Positions 32,522 to 41,476 of a DNA stretch of 64,000 nt are shown here, one piece after another. The notes below the pieces were generated by a model that was not told the DNA's origin, made no database searches, and saw nothing but the letters and a program-made list of their open reading frames with translations. Location: the NCBI GenBank assembly GCA_050297015.1, contig JBNKRZ010000005.1:229624-293623 (forward strand), read 5' to 3'. This stretch comes from JACKJA01 sp050297015 (GTDB lineage: Bacteria > Pseudomonadota > Alphaproteobacteria > Micavibrionales > Micavibrionaceae). The translations under genes and the position numbers were made by a program. Every line of letters begins with the position of its first letter. The first letter of the stretch is position 1.

Positions 32522-33259
32522 CTAACGCGAAAGCTCTGGAACGTCCTGAACAGCGCGCACGCGGGCAGCGTAGCCATTATACCTCCAATTCCTGTCGCCG
32601 TCGTCTGGGTAGCGCATCATCGCACTGTTAGGGTCGTCCCTGTCCTCGGTGCTCTCCCAGTACCTGCCGTACGGATCGGAACCACTAAGATCAAGCTGTG
32701 CTTTGTCGTTATAACCGCCTTTTACAACATTATTAAAGATGGCTGTACCATCTGCTTCCGTCCATAGACGTGCATTCTGATGGCCTTGCTTTTTGAGAGT
32801 ATTCTCAGCATGATTCATGCCTGTTTCCCAGTTTACAACACCTTCCGGCGCGCTTTCCTTTGGCTCAAGCGCCTGTGGAACACCGCCCTCTGTGATGTTA
32901 TAAACAAGCCAGCCATCCAAGCGCTCTAAACCTTCTGGAAGATCAAAGTCTTTGCCAAGCACATCACCAATTTGCACAGCACGTTTGTCAACCGAAGAAG
33001 TGATAACACCGATTTCATTGGTTTGTTCGGGGGCCGGCGGCTTTAATTGCACCGTACCGTCCGTATGTGCAATCACATTACCTCCAAAAACCGAAGTATT
33101 ACCATCCGTTATATCAACAGTAACGCTTCCATTCTGAAGCTTAACATTGCCATTACCATCTGTGCTGATTGTTAAGCCATTAACGCGAAGCACAGCAGGG
33201 CCAAAATCATCGCCCAGAGATAGCTCACGGTTAACCTCGTAAAAAATGTTCGCGAACAT
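32522..33259 (-). CDS. Protein with Lcl/DUF1566-like C terminus, N terminus possibly truncated
   Basis: 245 aa from ATG 33259; the frame continues 8 codons to a TTG at 33283 (FDLSAPK), so the true start is uncertain. The N-terminal half has short beta-rich segments with Gly/Asn/Thr (VNGLTISTDGNGNVKLQNGS, TDGNTSVFGGNVIAH), like phage tail-fibre or adhesin repeats. The C-terminal part has RLWTEADGTAIF, YGRYWESTEDRDDPNSAM and AARVRAVQDVP, which resemble the YWSSTE and VRCVR ends of Lcl modules. It adjoins a truncated phage gene back to back, so it may derive from a tail or receptor-binding protein. Function unknown. Confidence 0.6.
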   Translation of the reverse strand: MFANIFYEVNRELSLGDDFGPAVLRVNGLTISTDGNGNVKLQNGSVTVDITDGNTSVFGGNVIAHTDGTVQLKPPAPEQTNEIGVITSSVDKRAVQIGDVLGKDFDLPEGLERLDGWLVYNITEGGVPQALEPKESAPEGVVNWETGMNHAENTLKKQGHQNARLWTEADGTAIFNNVVKGGYNDKAQLDLSGSDPYGRYWESTEDRDDPNSAMMRYPDDGDRNWRYNGYAARVRAVQDVPELSR

Positions 33260-33263
33260 TTTT
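33242..33263. repeat. 22-bp perfect palindrome at the Lcl-like gene start
   Basis: Eleven-base arms with centre between 33252 and 33253; core TGTTCGCGAACA flanked by A5 and T5. It covers the ATG of the minus-strand gene at 33257-33259, so it could be an operator or a hairpin hiding the start. Confidence 0.7.
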
Positions 33264-33293
33264 GGGGCGGACAGGTCGAACAAAAAACGATAG

Positions 33294-33557
33294 TCTAATC
33301 ACTGGGCTGTCGATTATATCGGCAAGCTATGGGTTGTCGCATCGGATGGCCCTGAGGCTTATGATTGTTGGGGCTTGGTGGTGGCAATCCACAAACGGCT
33401 TTATGGGTGGGATTTAACCATTATCCCCGTGCAGGAAAATAATCTGCGTCAGCTGATTAAAACCATTGATGCCCATCCCGAACGGGCAAATTGGGATGTG
33501 GTGCATAAGCCGATGGAAGGTGACATTGCCCTGATTACTTGCCGTTATTGCCAATGA
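33294..33557 (+). pseudogene. 5'-truncated NlpC/P60 phage tail peptidase
   Basis: After an in-frame stop at 33291, the frame reads SNHWAVDYIGKLWVVASDG, then PEAYDCWGLVVAIHKRLYG, then WDLTIIPVQ...ALITCRYCQ and a TGA at 33555-33557. The AYDCWGLV segment holds the catalytic Cys of NlpC/P60 peptidases found in phage tail-assembly operons (gpK-like). There is no start codon before this motif, and the domain stops before its catalytic His, so both ends are damaged. The neighbour on the left is transcribed the other way, marking a rearrangement breakpoint between 33260 and 33293. Confidence 0.65.
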
Positions 33558-33607
33558 TAATAGCATCAATGGCAAAGACTTTGTTATATTGGTTGTCATA
33601 AAGAAAC

Positions 33608-34246
33608 TCATCGTGTTTTTTCCTTATCCGTTGCCATCATTTTACAAAGAAGATTAGCGGTTTTGGCGATGAAAAGTGTGACCTCTTGTGCGCTTGGTTT
33701 TGTAAGAATACCGATCATTCCTTTGATATCCCATTCATGTTCCAGCATATTTAAATAGGCACGCGCATAAAAACGGGCATCCGGAATATCATAAGATTCC
33801 AAAAAATCGCTCAGCTGCAAAATCACCATGCCCGGCCCTTGATCGTAAAAGAGCTGTGCGGTTTTTGGATAGTCTCTTCCATCTGCCATTAAGGTGCGGC
33901 GCGAGCAAAGGATCTCGTCATCCAAAATCAAATTCACATAGCGCGCACCGATGGCTTTTAAATCATGCTCCAAATCCCCGGATTTTATAAAGGACGTTTG
34001 ATCGAGGCTGTGTTTGGAGAGCTTTGCTTTTATAGAGGCGCGAAACAAATCGTCTTTGTCATCAAAATGTGAATATAGAGTTTGTTTTGAAACGCCAGCC
34101 TGTTTTGCAATCGCCTCCATAGAAATTGTATTATAGCTTTTTTGCATGAAAAGCATGGCGGCGGCATCCAAAATATGCCGTGCTTTTTCCGGATCTTTAG
34201 GGCGCCCTTTCGGCTTTTTTATGGGTGAGGTGCATGCATGTGTCAT
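33608..34246 (-). CDS. TetR-family repressor of the efflux operon
   Basis: 212 aa from ATG 34246 (MTHACTSPIKKPKGRPK). The HTH is GRPKDPEKARHILDAAAMLF...SMEAIAKQAGVSKQTLYSHFDDKDDLFRASI (about residues 14-65), classic TetR. The C-terminal ligand domain follows (DHSLDQTS..., FLESYDIPDARFYARAYLNM) with the shape of AcrR/TetR_C members. It is divergent from the efflux operon, with 99 bp between starts holding the promoter and a repeated operator-like motif. It probably senses pump substrates and derepresses transcription. The start could be earlier (a frame runs to 34345 but through the promoter). Confidence 0.88.
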   Translation of the reverse strand: MTHACTSPIKKPKGRPKDPEKARHILDAAAMLFMQKSYNTISMEAIAKQAGVSKQTLYSHFDDKDDLFRASIKAKLSKHSLDQTSFIKSGDLEHDLKAIGARYVNLILDDEILCSRRTLMADGRDYPKTAQLFYDQGPGMVILQLSDFLESYDIPDARFYARAYLNMLEHEWDIKGMIGILTKPSAQEVTLFIAKTANLLCKMMATDKEKTR

Positions 34247-34261
34247 AAATATATTATATAA

Positions 34262-34318
34262 TGGACTGTCCGGTTTGACAAATGTTTTTCTTATGATATA
34301 CTGGACTATATGGTTTGA
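34262..34318 (+). promoter_or_regulatory. Efflux-operon promoter with 40-bp-spaced operator-like repeats
   Basis: A -35 TTGACA (34275-34280), a 16-bp spacer and -10 TATACT (34297-34302) drive the operon. Two 17-bp direct repeats, tggactgtccggtttga (34262-34278) and tggactatatggtttga (34302-34318), match at 14 of 17 positions and overlap the -35 and the -10 end. The first contains the palindrome ggac-t-gtcc. These are the likely TetR operators. Confidence 0.6.
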
Positions 34319-34345
34319 AATAACATAATACGGGCTGTGCCGCAT

Positions 34346-35797
34346 ATGAAATTCTCGATGAGACGATATAAGTTTTTTCTGCTTGCCGGCGTTTTAATGC
34401 TTGGTGGGTGCATAAGCGTTGGTCCTGATTATCAAGGGCCTCCAGACATATCTGTTCCGGCAGCGTGGAGCCAGCATACAGGCCAATCAAAGAGAGATGC
34501 TCAGCAGAACTTGGCGCAATGGTGGGAATTATTGGATGATCCTGTTTTAACGAAGCTCATAAAACGTGCAGATGCGGATAATTTGGATGTGCTTATGGCG
34601 CTATCCAGAATTGATGAAGCGCAAGCGCGTTATGGAATCGCGGCATCTCAATACTACCCGGCTTTAGACAGTAATATGTCAGCAGGGCGCCAGAAAACCA
34701 GTGAGAATGCAACTGGCTTTCCTTCTCGCACGGAAAGTTATGAATCGATTGGGGCATCGATGGGGTGGGAACTGGATCTCTTTGGCCGAATTCGCCGTCA
34801 AAACGAGGCTGCGCAAGCGGGCGTTGATGTATTTGTTGAAGATCACCGGGCCGTTTTAGTCGCCTTAAATGCTGAAATTGCACGGACCTATATTGAAGTA
34901 AGAACCCTTCAAAAACGTTTAAATCTTGCGCGCGCGAATGTCGCTAATCAGCGCGAAACATTTGATCTTGTTCAGGCGCGTTATAAATCAGAATTAACCT
35001 CGCAGCTGGATGTGCATCAAGCGCGCCAGAACTTGGCCAGCTCAGAATCTATGATTCCTTTGTTAAGTGCGGCCTTGAAAAAGTCCAATAACCATCTTGC
35101 TATTTTAGTAGGACAGGCACCGGGTACTTTAAATGAAGAAATGAACGATATGCAGCCTATCCCAGCCATACCGGATGAATTGATTGTCTCTATCCCCAGA
35201 GATGTCTTGCGTCAACGCCCGGATATTCGTCGTGCAGAACGTGATCTTGCCTTGCAAACGGCGCAGGTTGGTATGGCAGAGGCTGATCTATACCCTCGTT
35301 TGTCTTTGGGTGGCAACTTTGGTTTTTCTGCTTTTTCAGGTGCTTTGCTCAGTAGTGCATCCAATTTATGGTCTTTTGGACCGACACTTGTGTGGAATAT
35401 TTTTGATGCCGGTCGTATTCGTAACAATATTGAAATAGAAAATGCGCAAGTTGCACAAGCGCGTACGGCTTATGAGAAGACAGTTCTTAATGCTTTTGAA
35501 GATGTTGAGGGCAGTTTAATCGATTATGGTGAGGAATTAAATCGTTTGCGCTTCTTGCAAGAATCTGTCGATGCGGCGCAGCACACGGTTAAAATTGCAA
35601 AGTCGCAATATAAGAATGGCCTGACCAGCTTTCAAACAGTATTGGATGCGGAGCGGGTTTTGTTCGCTGAAGAAGACCGTTTGGCCGATTCCCAAGGCGC
35701 CATCGTACGCTATTTTGTCGGAATTTATCGCGCGATGGGAGGCGGTTGGAACGCCGATCAAGCCATAACACCGGAGACAAAAGGAAGGGTAAAGTAA
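34346..35797 (+). CDS. Outer-membrane efflux lipoprotein (NodT/OprM family)
   Basis: 483 aa from ATG 34346 (MKFSMRRYKFFLLAGVLM); ATG 34358 is equally possible. A lipoprotein signal ends with lipobox LGGC. The OMF trimer features are present: VGPDYQGPPDISVPAAW at the mature N terminus, two repeated coiled-coil halves (LIKRADADNLDVLMALSRIDEAQARYG and RRAERDLALQTAQVGMAEADLYPRL), and the beta-barrel segments FGFSAFSG and GPTLVWNIFDAGRIRNN. It forms the outer-membrane duct of the tripartite pump. Its stop (TAA 35795-35797) overlaps the adaptor ATG at 35797. Confidence 0.93.
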   Translation: MKFSMRRYKFFLLAGVLMLGGCISVGPDYQGPPDISVPAAWSQHTGQSKRDAQQNLAQWWELLDDPVLTKLIKRADADNLDVLMALSRIDEAQARYGIAASQYYPALDSNMSAGRQKTSENATGFPSRTESYESIGASMGWELDLFGRIRRQNEAAQAGVDVFVEDHRAVLVALNAEIARTYIEVRTLQKRLNLARANVANQRETFDLVQARYKSELTSQLDVHQARQNLASSESMIPLLSAALKKSNNHLAILVGQAPGTLNEEMNDMQPIPAIPDELIVSIPRDVLRQRPDIRRAERDLALQTAQVGMAEADLYPRLSLGGNFGFSAFSGALLSSASNLWSFGPTLVWNIFDAGRIRNNIEIENAQVAQARTAYEKTVLNAFEDVEGSLIDYGEELNRLRFLQESVDAAQHTVKIAKSQYKNGLTSFQTVLDAERVLFAEEDRLADSQGAIVRYFVGIYRAMGGGWNADQAITPETKGRVK

Positions 35798-36861
35798 TGC
35801 GATCATTAATCTTGAGCGTGTGTGTCTTATTAACTTTAAGTGCTTGTAAAGACGAAAATGCCGCACAAAAGGCAGAAGTCATTCGCCCTGTCCGTGCCAT
35901 GACTGTTGGCGTAACGCAAAGCTATAATATCAGAAAATTTCCGGGACGCGCTGAAGCTTCTGATGCGGTTACACTTGCCTTTGAAGTTCCGGGCAAGTTG
36001 GAGGAAATTCCTGTAAATGTAGGTGAGAAAGTAACAAAAGGAGAGGTTTTAGCTTCTCTTGATTCTCGTGATTTCCAAAATGCTCTCGATTTGGCAAAGG
36101 CGGAATTAAAACGCGCACAAAGTCAGTATGAGCGCATGACAAAGGCTATTACGGATCACGCCGTTTCAAAACAAGACTTAACCAATGCGGAAGCAGCTTA
36201 CAATAGCGCAAAAGCTACGGTGCGGATCAAGGAAAAAGCTTTGGAAGATACCAAGCTTCTTGCGCCCTATGATAGTATAGTCACCGCAAAATACGTAAAA
36301 AGTTATGAGAATATTCAAGCAAAGCAACCGGTTGTGCGTTTGGTTGATCCGACGCGTATTAAAATGGTTGGCGACGTTCCGGAAGATATAATTCCCTATG
36401 TTCGAGAGGGTATGAAAATTTTAGTTGAATTTGACACTTTCCCGGGTGTGATTATAGAAGCGCATATTTATGAAGTCGCGGCAGAATCTTCACAAGTAAC
36501 GCGAACCTACCCGGTTACATTGATTATGAATCAGCCTGACGATATTACGATCCTGCCGGGTATGGCGGGTAAAGCCTGGCGCGCGCCAGAGGAAACACCA
36601 AGCAATCTGGCGCAGAATTTACAAGGCTTTGAAGTTCCAGTGAGCGCCATTTTATCTACTGTGGACGGGAATAGCTATGTCTGGGTGATTGATCCGCAAA
36701 CAAACTCTGTTTCTAAAACGCTTGTCACAACAGGCGCATTGAGTAAAAACGGCGTCCTGATACAGGGATTGAAGGGTGGCGAGATCATCGCCACTGCCGG
36801 TGTCCATTATCTACAGGATGGTCAGACAGTCAAAATTATGAAAGAGGCATACGCACAATGA
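35797..36861 (+). CDS. RND efflux periplasmic adaptor (membrane fusion protein)
   Basis: 354 aa from ATG 35797, behind aaggaaggg in the end of the OMF gene. It is a lipoprotein with lipobox LSAC (MRSLILSVCVLLTLSAC). The HlyD/AcrA layout is clear: lipoyl half VTLAFEVPGKLEEIPVNVGEKVTKGEVLASLDSRDF, coiled coil (about 80-135), second lipoyl half LLAPYDSIVTAKYVKSYENIQ, then beta-barrel and membrane-proximal domains ending VHYLQDGQTVKIM. It couples the inner-membrane pump to the outer-membrane duct. Its stop overlaps the pump gene start by 4 nt (ATGA). Confidence 0.93.
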   Translation: MRSLILSVCVLLTLSACKDENAAQKAEVIRPVRAMTVGVTQSYNIRKFPGRAEASDAVTLAFEVPGKLEEIPVNVGEKVTKGEVLASLDSRDFQNALDLAKAELKRAQSQYERMTKAITDHAVSKQDLTNAEAAYNSAKATVRIKEKALEDTKLLAPYDSIVTAKYVKSYENIQAKQPVVRLVDPTRIKMVGDVPEDIIPYVREGMKILVEFDTFPGVIIEAHIYEVAAESSQVTRTYPVTLIMNQPDDITILPGMAGKAWRAPEETPSNLAQNLQGFEVPVSAILSTVDGNSYVWVIDPQTNSVSKTLVTTGALSKNGVLIQGLKGGEIIATAGVHYLQDGQTVKIMKEAYAQ

Positions 36862-39800
36862 GCCTGACAGAATTTGCCATTAAAAATCAGGTTGTGACAT
36901 GGTTGGCCGTGGCGTTGCTGATCATTGCCGGTTGGCTAAGCTATGAAACACTCGGTAAGCTTGAGGATCCTGAATTTACGATTAAAACGGCAGCCATCGT
37001 TACGGAATATCGCGGCGCTGGACCGGAACAAGTTGAAAGGGAAGTGACAGACCGCATTGAAATTGCCCTACAGGAAATTCCGGAAATTGATTATATCGAA
37101 TCTTTATCCCGCGCCGGGCTATCTATTGTAAAGGTTGAGATTAAAAGCCAGTATTGGTCGGATAAGCTGCCGCAAATATGGGATACGCTTCGCCGGAAAA
37201 TCCGTAATGTCGAGGGTGATCTACCCCAAGGAGCGTCCCGCCCTGAAATTCGCGACGATTACGGTGATGTATACGGCTTTGTTCTAGCCGTCACCGGAGA
37301 CGGCTTTGATTATAAGGATTTGGAATACGAAACTAAAAATCTGAAGAGAAAACTGTCTTTGGTTGATGGTGTCTCCCGCGTTGAGTTTTGGGGGAAACGC
37401 CCGCGCGCCATTTATTTGCAGGTGCGGGAAAGCCGCTTAGCGGAAGCGGGCGTTACGCCAAACGATATTGCGCGTACGCTCAATTTGCAAAATGGTATTA
37501 CGCCTTCGGGAAACATATATTACGACACGCAATCGGCACGTATTGATCTAAGCGGAACATTTTTCAGTATTGACGATATTGCCAATTTAAGCATTCGGCC
37601 TGCGGGGGCAAGCCCGTCCGCTATATCTAATGATGAGCAGATTAAAATCAGGGATATTGCCGATGTTCGCGAAGAGTTCATCGAGCCCTCCTTACAAATC
37701 ATGCGTTATAACGACCAGCCTGCAATCGGGCTTGCCATTGCCAATGTACCGGGCACGAATGTTGTCGCACTGGGACAGCGGCTTGAAGCTAAATTAAATA
37801 CATTACAGGCGCAAACCCCGATCGGCATCACAGTTCATAAAGTCTCATGGCAAGCGGGAGAAGTCTCCCGCGCGATTAACGCCTTTATTATCAGCCTGAT
37901 CGAAGCGCTGGCCATTGTTTTGGTTGTTCTAACCCTTGCGATGGGCTGGCGGATGGGCATTGTCATCGGCACGGCGCTGGTTTTAACAATCTTTGGTACA
38001 TTTGTGCTGATGAGCCTTCTGGGAATTGATCTACAACGTTTGTCGCTAGGGGCGTTAATTATTGCTATGGGGATGATGGTGGATAATTCCATCGTTGTCG
38101 GCGATGGAATTCTGGCTCGCCTGCGTCAGGGAATGGATCGTGAAAAGGCGGCGCTTGAGGCCTCTTTAACGCCGTCATGGCCGTTACTTGGCGCAACTAT
38201 TATTGCGGTTCTGGCCTTTTATCCTATCGGCGGTTCAACAGAAAGCGTGGGCGAGTATTGTTTGTCTTTGTTTCAGGTCGTTGGTATTTCCCTGCTTTTA
38301 AGCTGGGTCATTTCTATGACGGTAACGCCTTTGCAATGTATGGCCTTGTTAAAGGTTAAAGATACACAAACCGGCAATCTCTATCAGGCACCTGTTTATC
38401 ATATGTATCGCGCCATTCTTGAAAAAGCGTTGCGTTTTCGGATTGTAACTTTGGGGGGGATGACTGTCCTGCTGATCTTTTCAGGAGGGGTTTTTCAATT
38501 TATTCCGCAAATATTCTTCCCCGATTCTGCACGTGCGCAATTTATGGTCGATATGTATGCGCAAACAGGGACACGGGTTTCACACACGGCAGAGCTGTTG
38601 AAAAAAGCAGAAGAAAAAATATCCCAAATGGACGGCGTTGAAAGCGTTAGCAGTTTTATCGGCTCTGGCCCGCCACGTTTTTACCTTCCTGTCGAACCGG
38701 AGCTTAATTTTACCTCTTATGGTCAATTGATCGTGAATGTGGACGAGCAGAAAAAAATTAACGGCCTTGTCGCGCAAATTGATCCGTGGCTGAAGGAAAA
38801 TTTTCCAGACGTTCCGACATTTAGAACGCGAAAATATTCAGTCGGCCCCGGCAATACATGGAAATTTGAGCTACGTATTTTAGCGCCCGAAGGCGCAAGC
38901 CTTGATGAAATTCGCGCATTGGGACAAACGGGTCTTGATATGATCAAAGACCATCCTTACGTTGCCGATGCACGGCTGGATTGGCGGGAGCGCGCACCCA
39001 AGGTTCAGCTTGCCTATAATCAGGCCGAGGGGCTGTGGACCGGTGTTTCCCGTAGCGATGTTGCGGCGTCAACGCAGCGTGCCTTTGACGGTTTGCCCGT
39101 CGGGCAGTTCCGCGAAGGAGATGAGCTTAGACCTGTTTTATTGCGCAACATCTCCAATGAGCGTGATAACCCTTCAGCCCTGTATACCGTTCAAGTGCCC
39201 GAAGCCTATTCCGGGGAAACTGTTCCGCTATCACAGCTTGTCGATGAAATCGCGTTGGAATGGGAGGATCCGATCATCTGGCGGCGCAACAGGTTGCGTA
39301 TGATCCGGATTGAAGCTGAACCCGCTCCCGGCGTGACACTGCAAACTTTGAAATCCAGTGTGCAAGATCAATTCGATCAGTTTGAACGCAATCTACCCGA
39401 AGGCTATAGCATGGAATGGGGAGCAGAAGCCGAAAGCAGTGCTGATTCACAAAAATCGCTAATCCCCGGAATTATTCCCGCGATTATTGCTATGTTCTTT
39501 ATTATCGTTGTTCTCTTCAACGCGCTAAGACCGGCATTGATTATTTTTTTAACCATTCCACTGGCCGTTATCGGGATTAGTCTGGGCTTACTCTTCACCG
39601 GTTCAAGCTTTGGTTTTATGGCCTTGTTGGGGGCGCTTTCTTTGGCAGGTATGATGATTAAAAATGCCATTGTTTTACTTGATGAAATTCAGCTTAATGT
39701 GGGACCGCGCGGACAAAGTGCTTATGATGCCATCGTTAATGCCGGTATGTCGCGCTTAAATCCTGTTGCAATGGCTGCCGGGACAACTGTTTTGGGGGTT

Positions 39801-39938
39801 CTTCCTCTTATTCCCGATGTCTTTTGGACATCCATGGGCGTTGTCATTATGGCCGGATTAAGCTTTGGAACAATTCTAACGCTGATTGTCGTGCCTGTTC
39901 TCTATAGCCTTTTTTACGGCGTCACCAAAGACACATAA
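36858..39938 (+). CDS. RND efflux pump (AcrB/MexF-like)
   Basis: 1026 aa, complete. It begins MSLTEFAIKNQVVTWLAVALLIIAGW, continues with LGKLEDPEFTIKTAAIVTEY, and has the two porter regions and two six-helix bundles of the family. The TM4 motif is GMMVDNSIVVGDGI near residue 410: the first relay Asp is present, the second is Asn, as in many HAE-type pumps. TM10-12 hold LIPGIIPAIIAMFFIIVVLFN and GMMIKNAIVLLDEI. Substrate unknown; the TetR repressor and the reductase gene downstream suggest toxic aromatic or quinone-like compounds (inference). Confidence 0.94.
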   Translation: MSLTEFAIKNQVVTWLAVALLIIAGWLSYETLGKLEDPEFTIKTAAIVTEYRGAGPEQVEREVTDRIEIALQEIPEIDYIESLSRAGLSIVKVEIKSQYWSDKLPQIWDTLRRKIRNVEGDLPQGASRPEIRDDYGDVYGFVLAVTGDGFDYKDLEYETKNLKRKLSLVDGVSRVEFWGKRPRAIYLQVRESRLAEAGVTPNDIARTLNLQNGITPSGNIYYDTQSARIDLSGTFFSIDDIANLSIRPAGASPSAISNDEQIKIRDIADVREEFIEPSLQIMRYNDQPAIGLAIANVPGTNVVALGQRLEAKLNTLQAQTPIGITVHKVSWQAGEVSRAINAFIISLIEALAIVLVVLTLAMGWRMGIVIGTALVLTIFGTFVLMSLLGIDLQRLSLGALIIAMGMMVDNSIVVGDGILARLRQGMDREKAALEASLTPSWPLLGATIIAVLAFYPIGGSTESVGEYCLSLFQVVGISLLLSWVISMTVTPLQCMALLKVKDTQTGNLYQAPVYHMYRAILEKALRFRIVTLGGMTVLLIFSGGVFQFIPQIFFPDSARAQFMVDMYAQTGTRVSHTAELLKKAEEKISQMDGVESVSSFIGSGPPRFYLPVEPELNFTSYGQLIVNVDEQKKINGLVAQIDPWLKENFPDVPTFRTRKYSVGPGNTWKFELRILAPEGASLDEIRALGQTGLDMIKDHPYVADARLDWRERAPKVQLAYNQAEGLWTGVSRSDVAASTQRAFDGLPVGQFREGDELRPVLLRNISNERDNPSALYTVQVPEAYSGETVPLSQLVDEIALEWEDPIIWRRNRLRMIRIEAEPAPGVTLQTLKSSVQDQFDQFERNLPEGYSMEWGAEAESSADSQKSLIPGIIPAIIAMFFIIVVLFNALRPALIIFLTIPLAVIGISLGLLFTGSSFGFMALLGALSLAGMMIKNAIVLLDEIQLNVGPRGQSAYDAIVNAGMSRLNPVAMAAGTTVLGVLPLIPDVFWTSMGVVIMAGLSFGTILTLIVVPVLYSLFYGVTKDT

Positions 39939-39971
39939 AAACAACTTACCAACTCAACAAAGGATATATTT

Positions 39972-40586
39972 ATGCGCGTATTAATTGTATTTAATCACCC
40001 TTATTCAGGCAGTTTTTGTAATGCCATTTTAGAGTCCGTTCAAAAAGGGCTACGCAAAGCAAATCATGAGATTGATCTCATTCATCTGGACGAAGATAAT
40101 TTTGACCCCGTCATGCGAGGCAAAGATCTTCAGGCTTTTGTAACGGCCAGAACAGACCCTGAGCGGGCTCTTTCAATGCTGGATGAACAAGTCCTTAACT
40201 ATAAGGAAAAAATAATTGCTGCGGAGCATATCGTTTTTATCTTTCCTATTTGGTGGGAGCTTATGCCCGCCCTGACCAAAGGTTTCATTGATAAAGTCAT
40301 CTTTCCGGGGATCGCTTATGAATATAAGGGCAGCGGCAGCGGTATGATGCTGACCATGGATAAATTAACAGGCATATCCGTTATCACAACCATGAACACA
40401 CCGGCAATTTTGTATCGATTAATATTCGGCAATGCGATTAAAAAAGCCCTGCTTTTAGGAACCTTTTGGAAAATGGGCATTAAAAACAGAAAATGGATCA
40501 ATCTGGCTGGTGTGAAGCAAGCGAGTGATCAGAAAAGACAACGCTGGCTTAGTAAGATCGAGCAGCACTTTGCTGCCTTCAGATAA
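39972..40586 (+). CDS. Flavodoxin-fold NAD(P)H dehydrogenase (quinone reductase-like)
   Basis: 204 aa. RVLIVFNHPYSGSFCNAILES at the N terminus is the FMN-phosphate-binding loop of the NQO/MdaB/KefF-like family, followed by IVFIFPIWWELMPALTKGFIDKVIFPGIAYEY, the conserved WW-P-x-x-K-G-F-x-D motif. It reduces quinones or other electrophiles with NAD(P)H, probably as a homodimer. It lies 33 nt after the pump gene with a ribosome-binding site (aaaggata), so it is the last gene of the efflux operon. Detoxification of the pump's inducer or substrate is a reasonable role. Confidence 0.88.
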   Translation: MRVLIVFNHPYSGSFCNAILESVQKGLRKANHEIDLIHLDEDNFDPVMRGKDLQAFVTARTDPERALSMLDEQVLNYKEKIIAAEHIVFIFPIWWELMPALTKGFIDKVIFPGIAYEYKGSGSGMMLTMDKLTGISVITTMNTPAILYRLIFGNAIKKALLLGTFWKMGIKNRKWINLAGVKQASDQKRQRWLSKIEQHFAAFR

Positions 40587-40693
40587 ATAAATGAACATGT
40601 AAGCTGATAAACAGCTCAAAAATTTTGGCGGGGGACTCTTGACAGAAGAACAAAAATAGAACATATTGTGTTTTATCAAAGAGAACAATTGCG

Positions 40694-40727
40694 TCCGCCT
40701 TTCCATTTAGGAATGGCGGATTTTTTT
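40694..40727 (+). terminator. Rho-independent terminator between efflux and EPS loci
   Basis: Stem tccgcct-ttcc / ggaa-tggcgga (one T-T mismatch) with loop attta, followed by seven T (40721-40727). It ends the efflux operon before the LamG-like gene. Confidence 0.85.
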
Positions 40728-40753
40728 ATCAATAGAGTAAAAAGGAGAGAATT

Positions 40754-41476
40754 ATGAAATCTTTACCACCATTACAAATTGGAAAGATGGGAAAGGCAGG
40801 AATACATCAAAAAAGTTTCCCGCTCAGTGCGGCATGTCCTATTTTATGGCTTGATGCAACAGATTCGAAGTCAATAATACAAGCCGGTGGTGCTGTTAGC
40901 CAATGGAAAGATAAAAGTGGAAATAATAATCATGTATATCAATCTGTAAGCTCCGATCAGCCAAGGCTAGGAACAATTAATGGCAATAATTCAATTCGCT
41001 CAAACGGTTCGTCTCAATATTTGAACATTCCACATATAAATAATTTGTACCTTTCTCATAGTGTTTATATGGTTGCTATGTATGAAATTACACCATCATA
41101 TCCCGCTCAATTTATATCACTTAATGGAACAGGTGCCACTGTTGATAAAAGGCAACCTTTTATATATGTTAATTCAGATGATACATTATCTATTAACGTA
41201 GGGGGAGCGCCTATTAATAGTGCCGCACCCACGATAAGTATCAATTCTCCTTTTATTGTCAAAAGCAAATATGATGGCGCCCATGGCACTTTTACTTTAA
41301 ATGGAGAGGTTATAAAAAATACATATGATGTTACCCTAACCGAAGGGGGAGATACGGGTCGTATTTTGGGAACAACAGGGTATAATATTGGAGAAATTAT
41401 TGTTTTTGATAGGATAATATCGACGTTACAACATCATCAAATATCTACGTATCTTACAGAAAAATGGGGAATATGA
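40754..41476 (+). CDS. LamG/concanavalin-A-like lectin domain protein
   Basis: 240 aa; ATG 40754 follows aaaggagag. After a short N terminus, CPILWLDATDSKSIIQ...VSQWKDKSGNNNHVYQ begins a LamG-like jelly-roll typical of bacterial concanavalin-A-like proteins, with later strands AQFISLNGTGATVDKRQPF, HGTFTLNGEVIKN and YNIGEIIVFDRIIST (the last three are the usual sandwich end). No signal peptide or C-terminal sorting motif is evident. It is the first gene before the exosortase gene and overlaps it, so it may bind or shape the exopolysaccharide, but export without a signal is unexplained. Confidence 0.75.
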   Translation: MKSLPPLQIGKMGKAGIHQKSFPLSAACPILWLDATDSKSIIQAGGAVSQWKDKSGNNNHVYQSVSSDQPRLGTINGNNSIRSNGSSQYLNIPHINNLYLSHSVYMVAMYEITPSYPAQFISLNGTGATVDKRQPFIYVNSDDTLSINVGGAPINSAAPTISINSPFIVKSKYDGAHGTFTLNGEVIKNTYDVTLTEGGDTGRILGTTGYNIGEIIVFDRIISTLQHHQISTYLTEKWGI

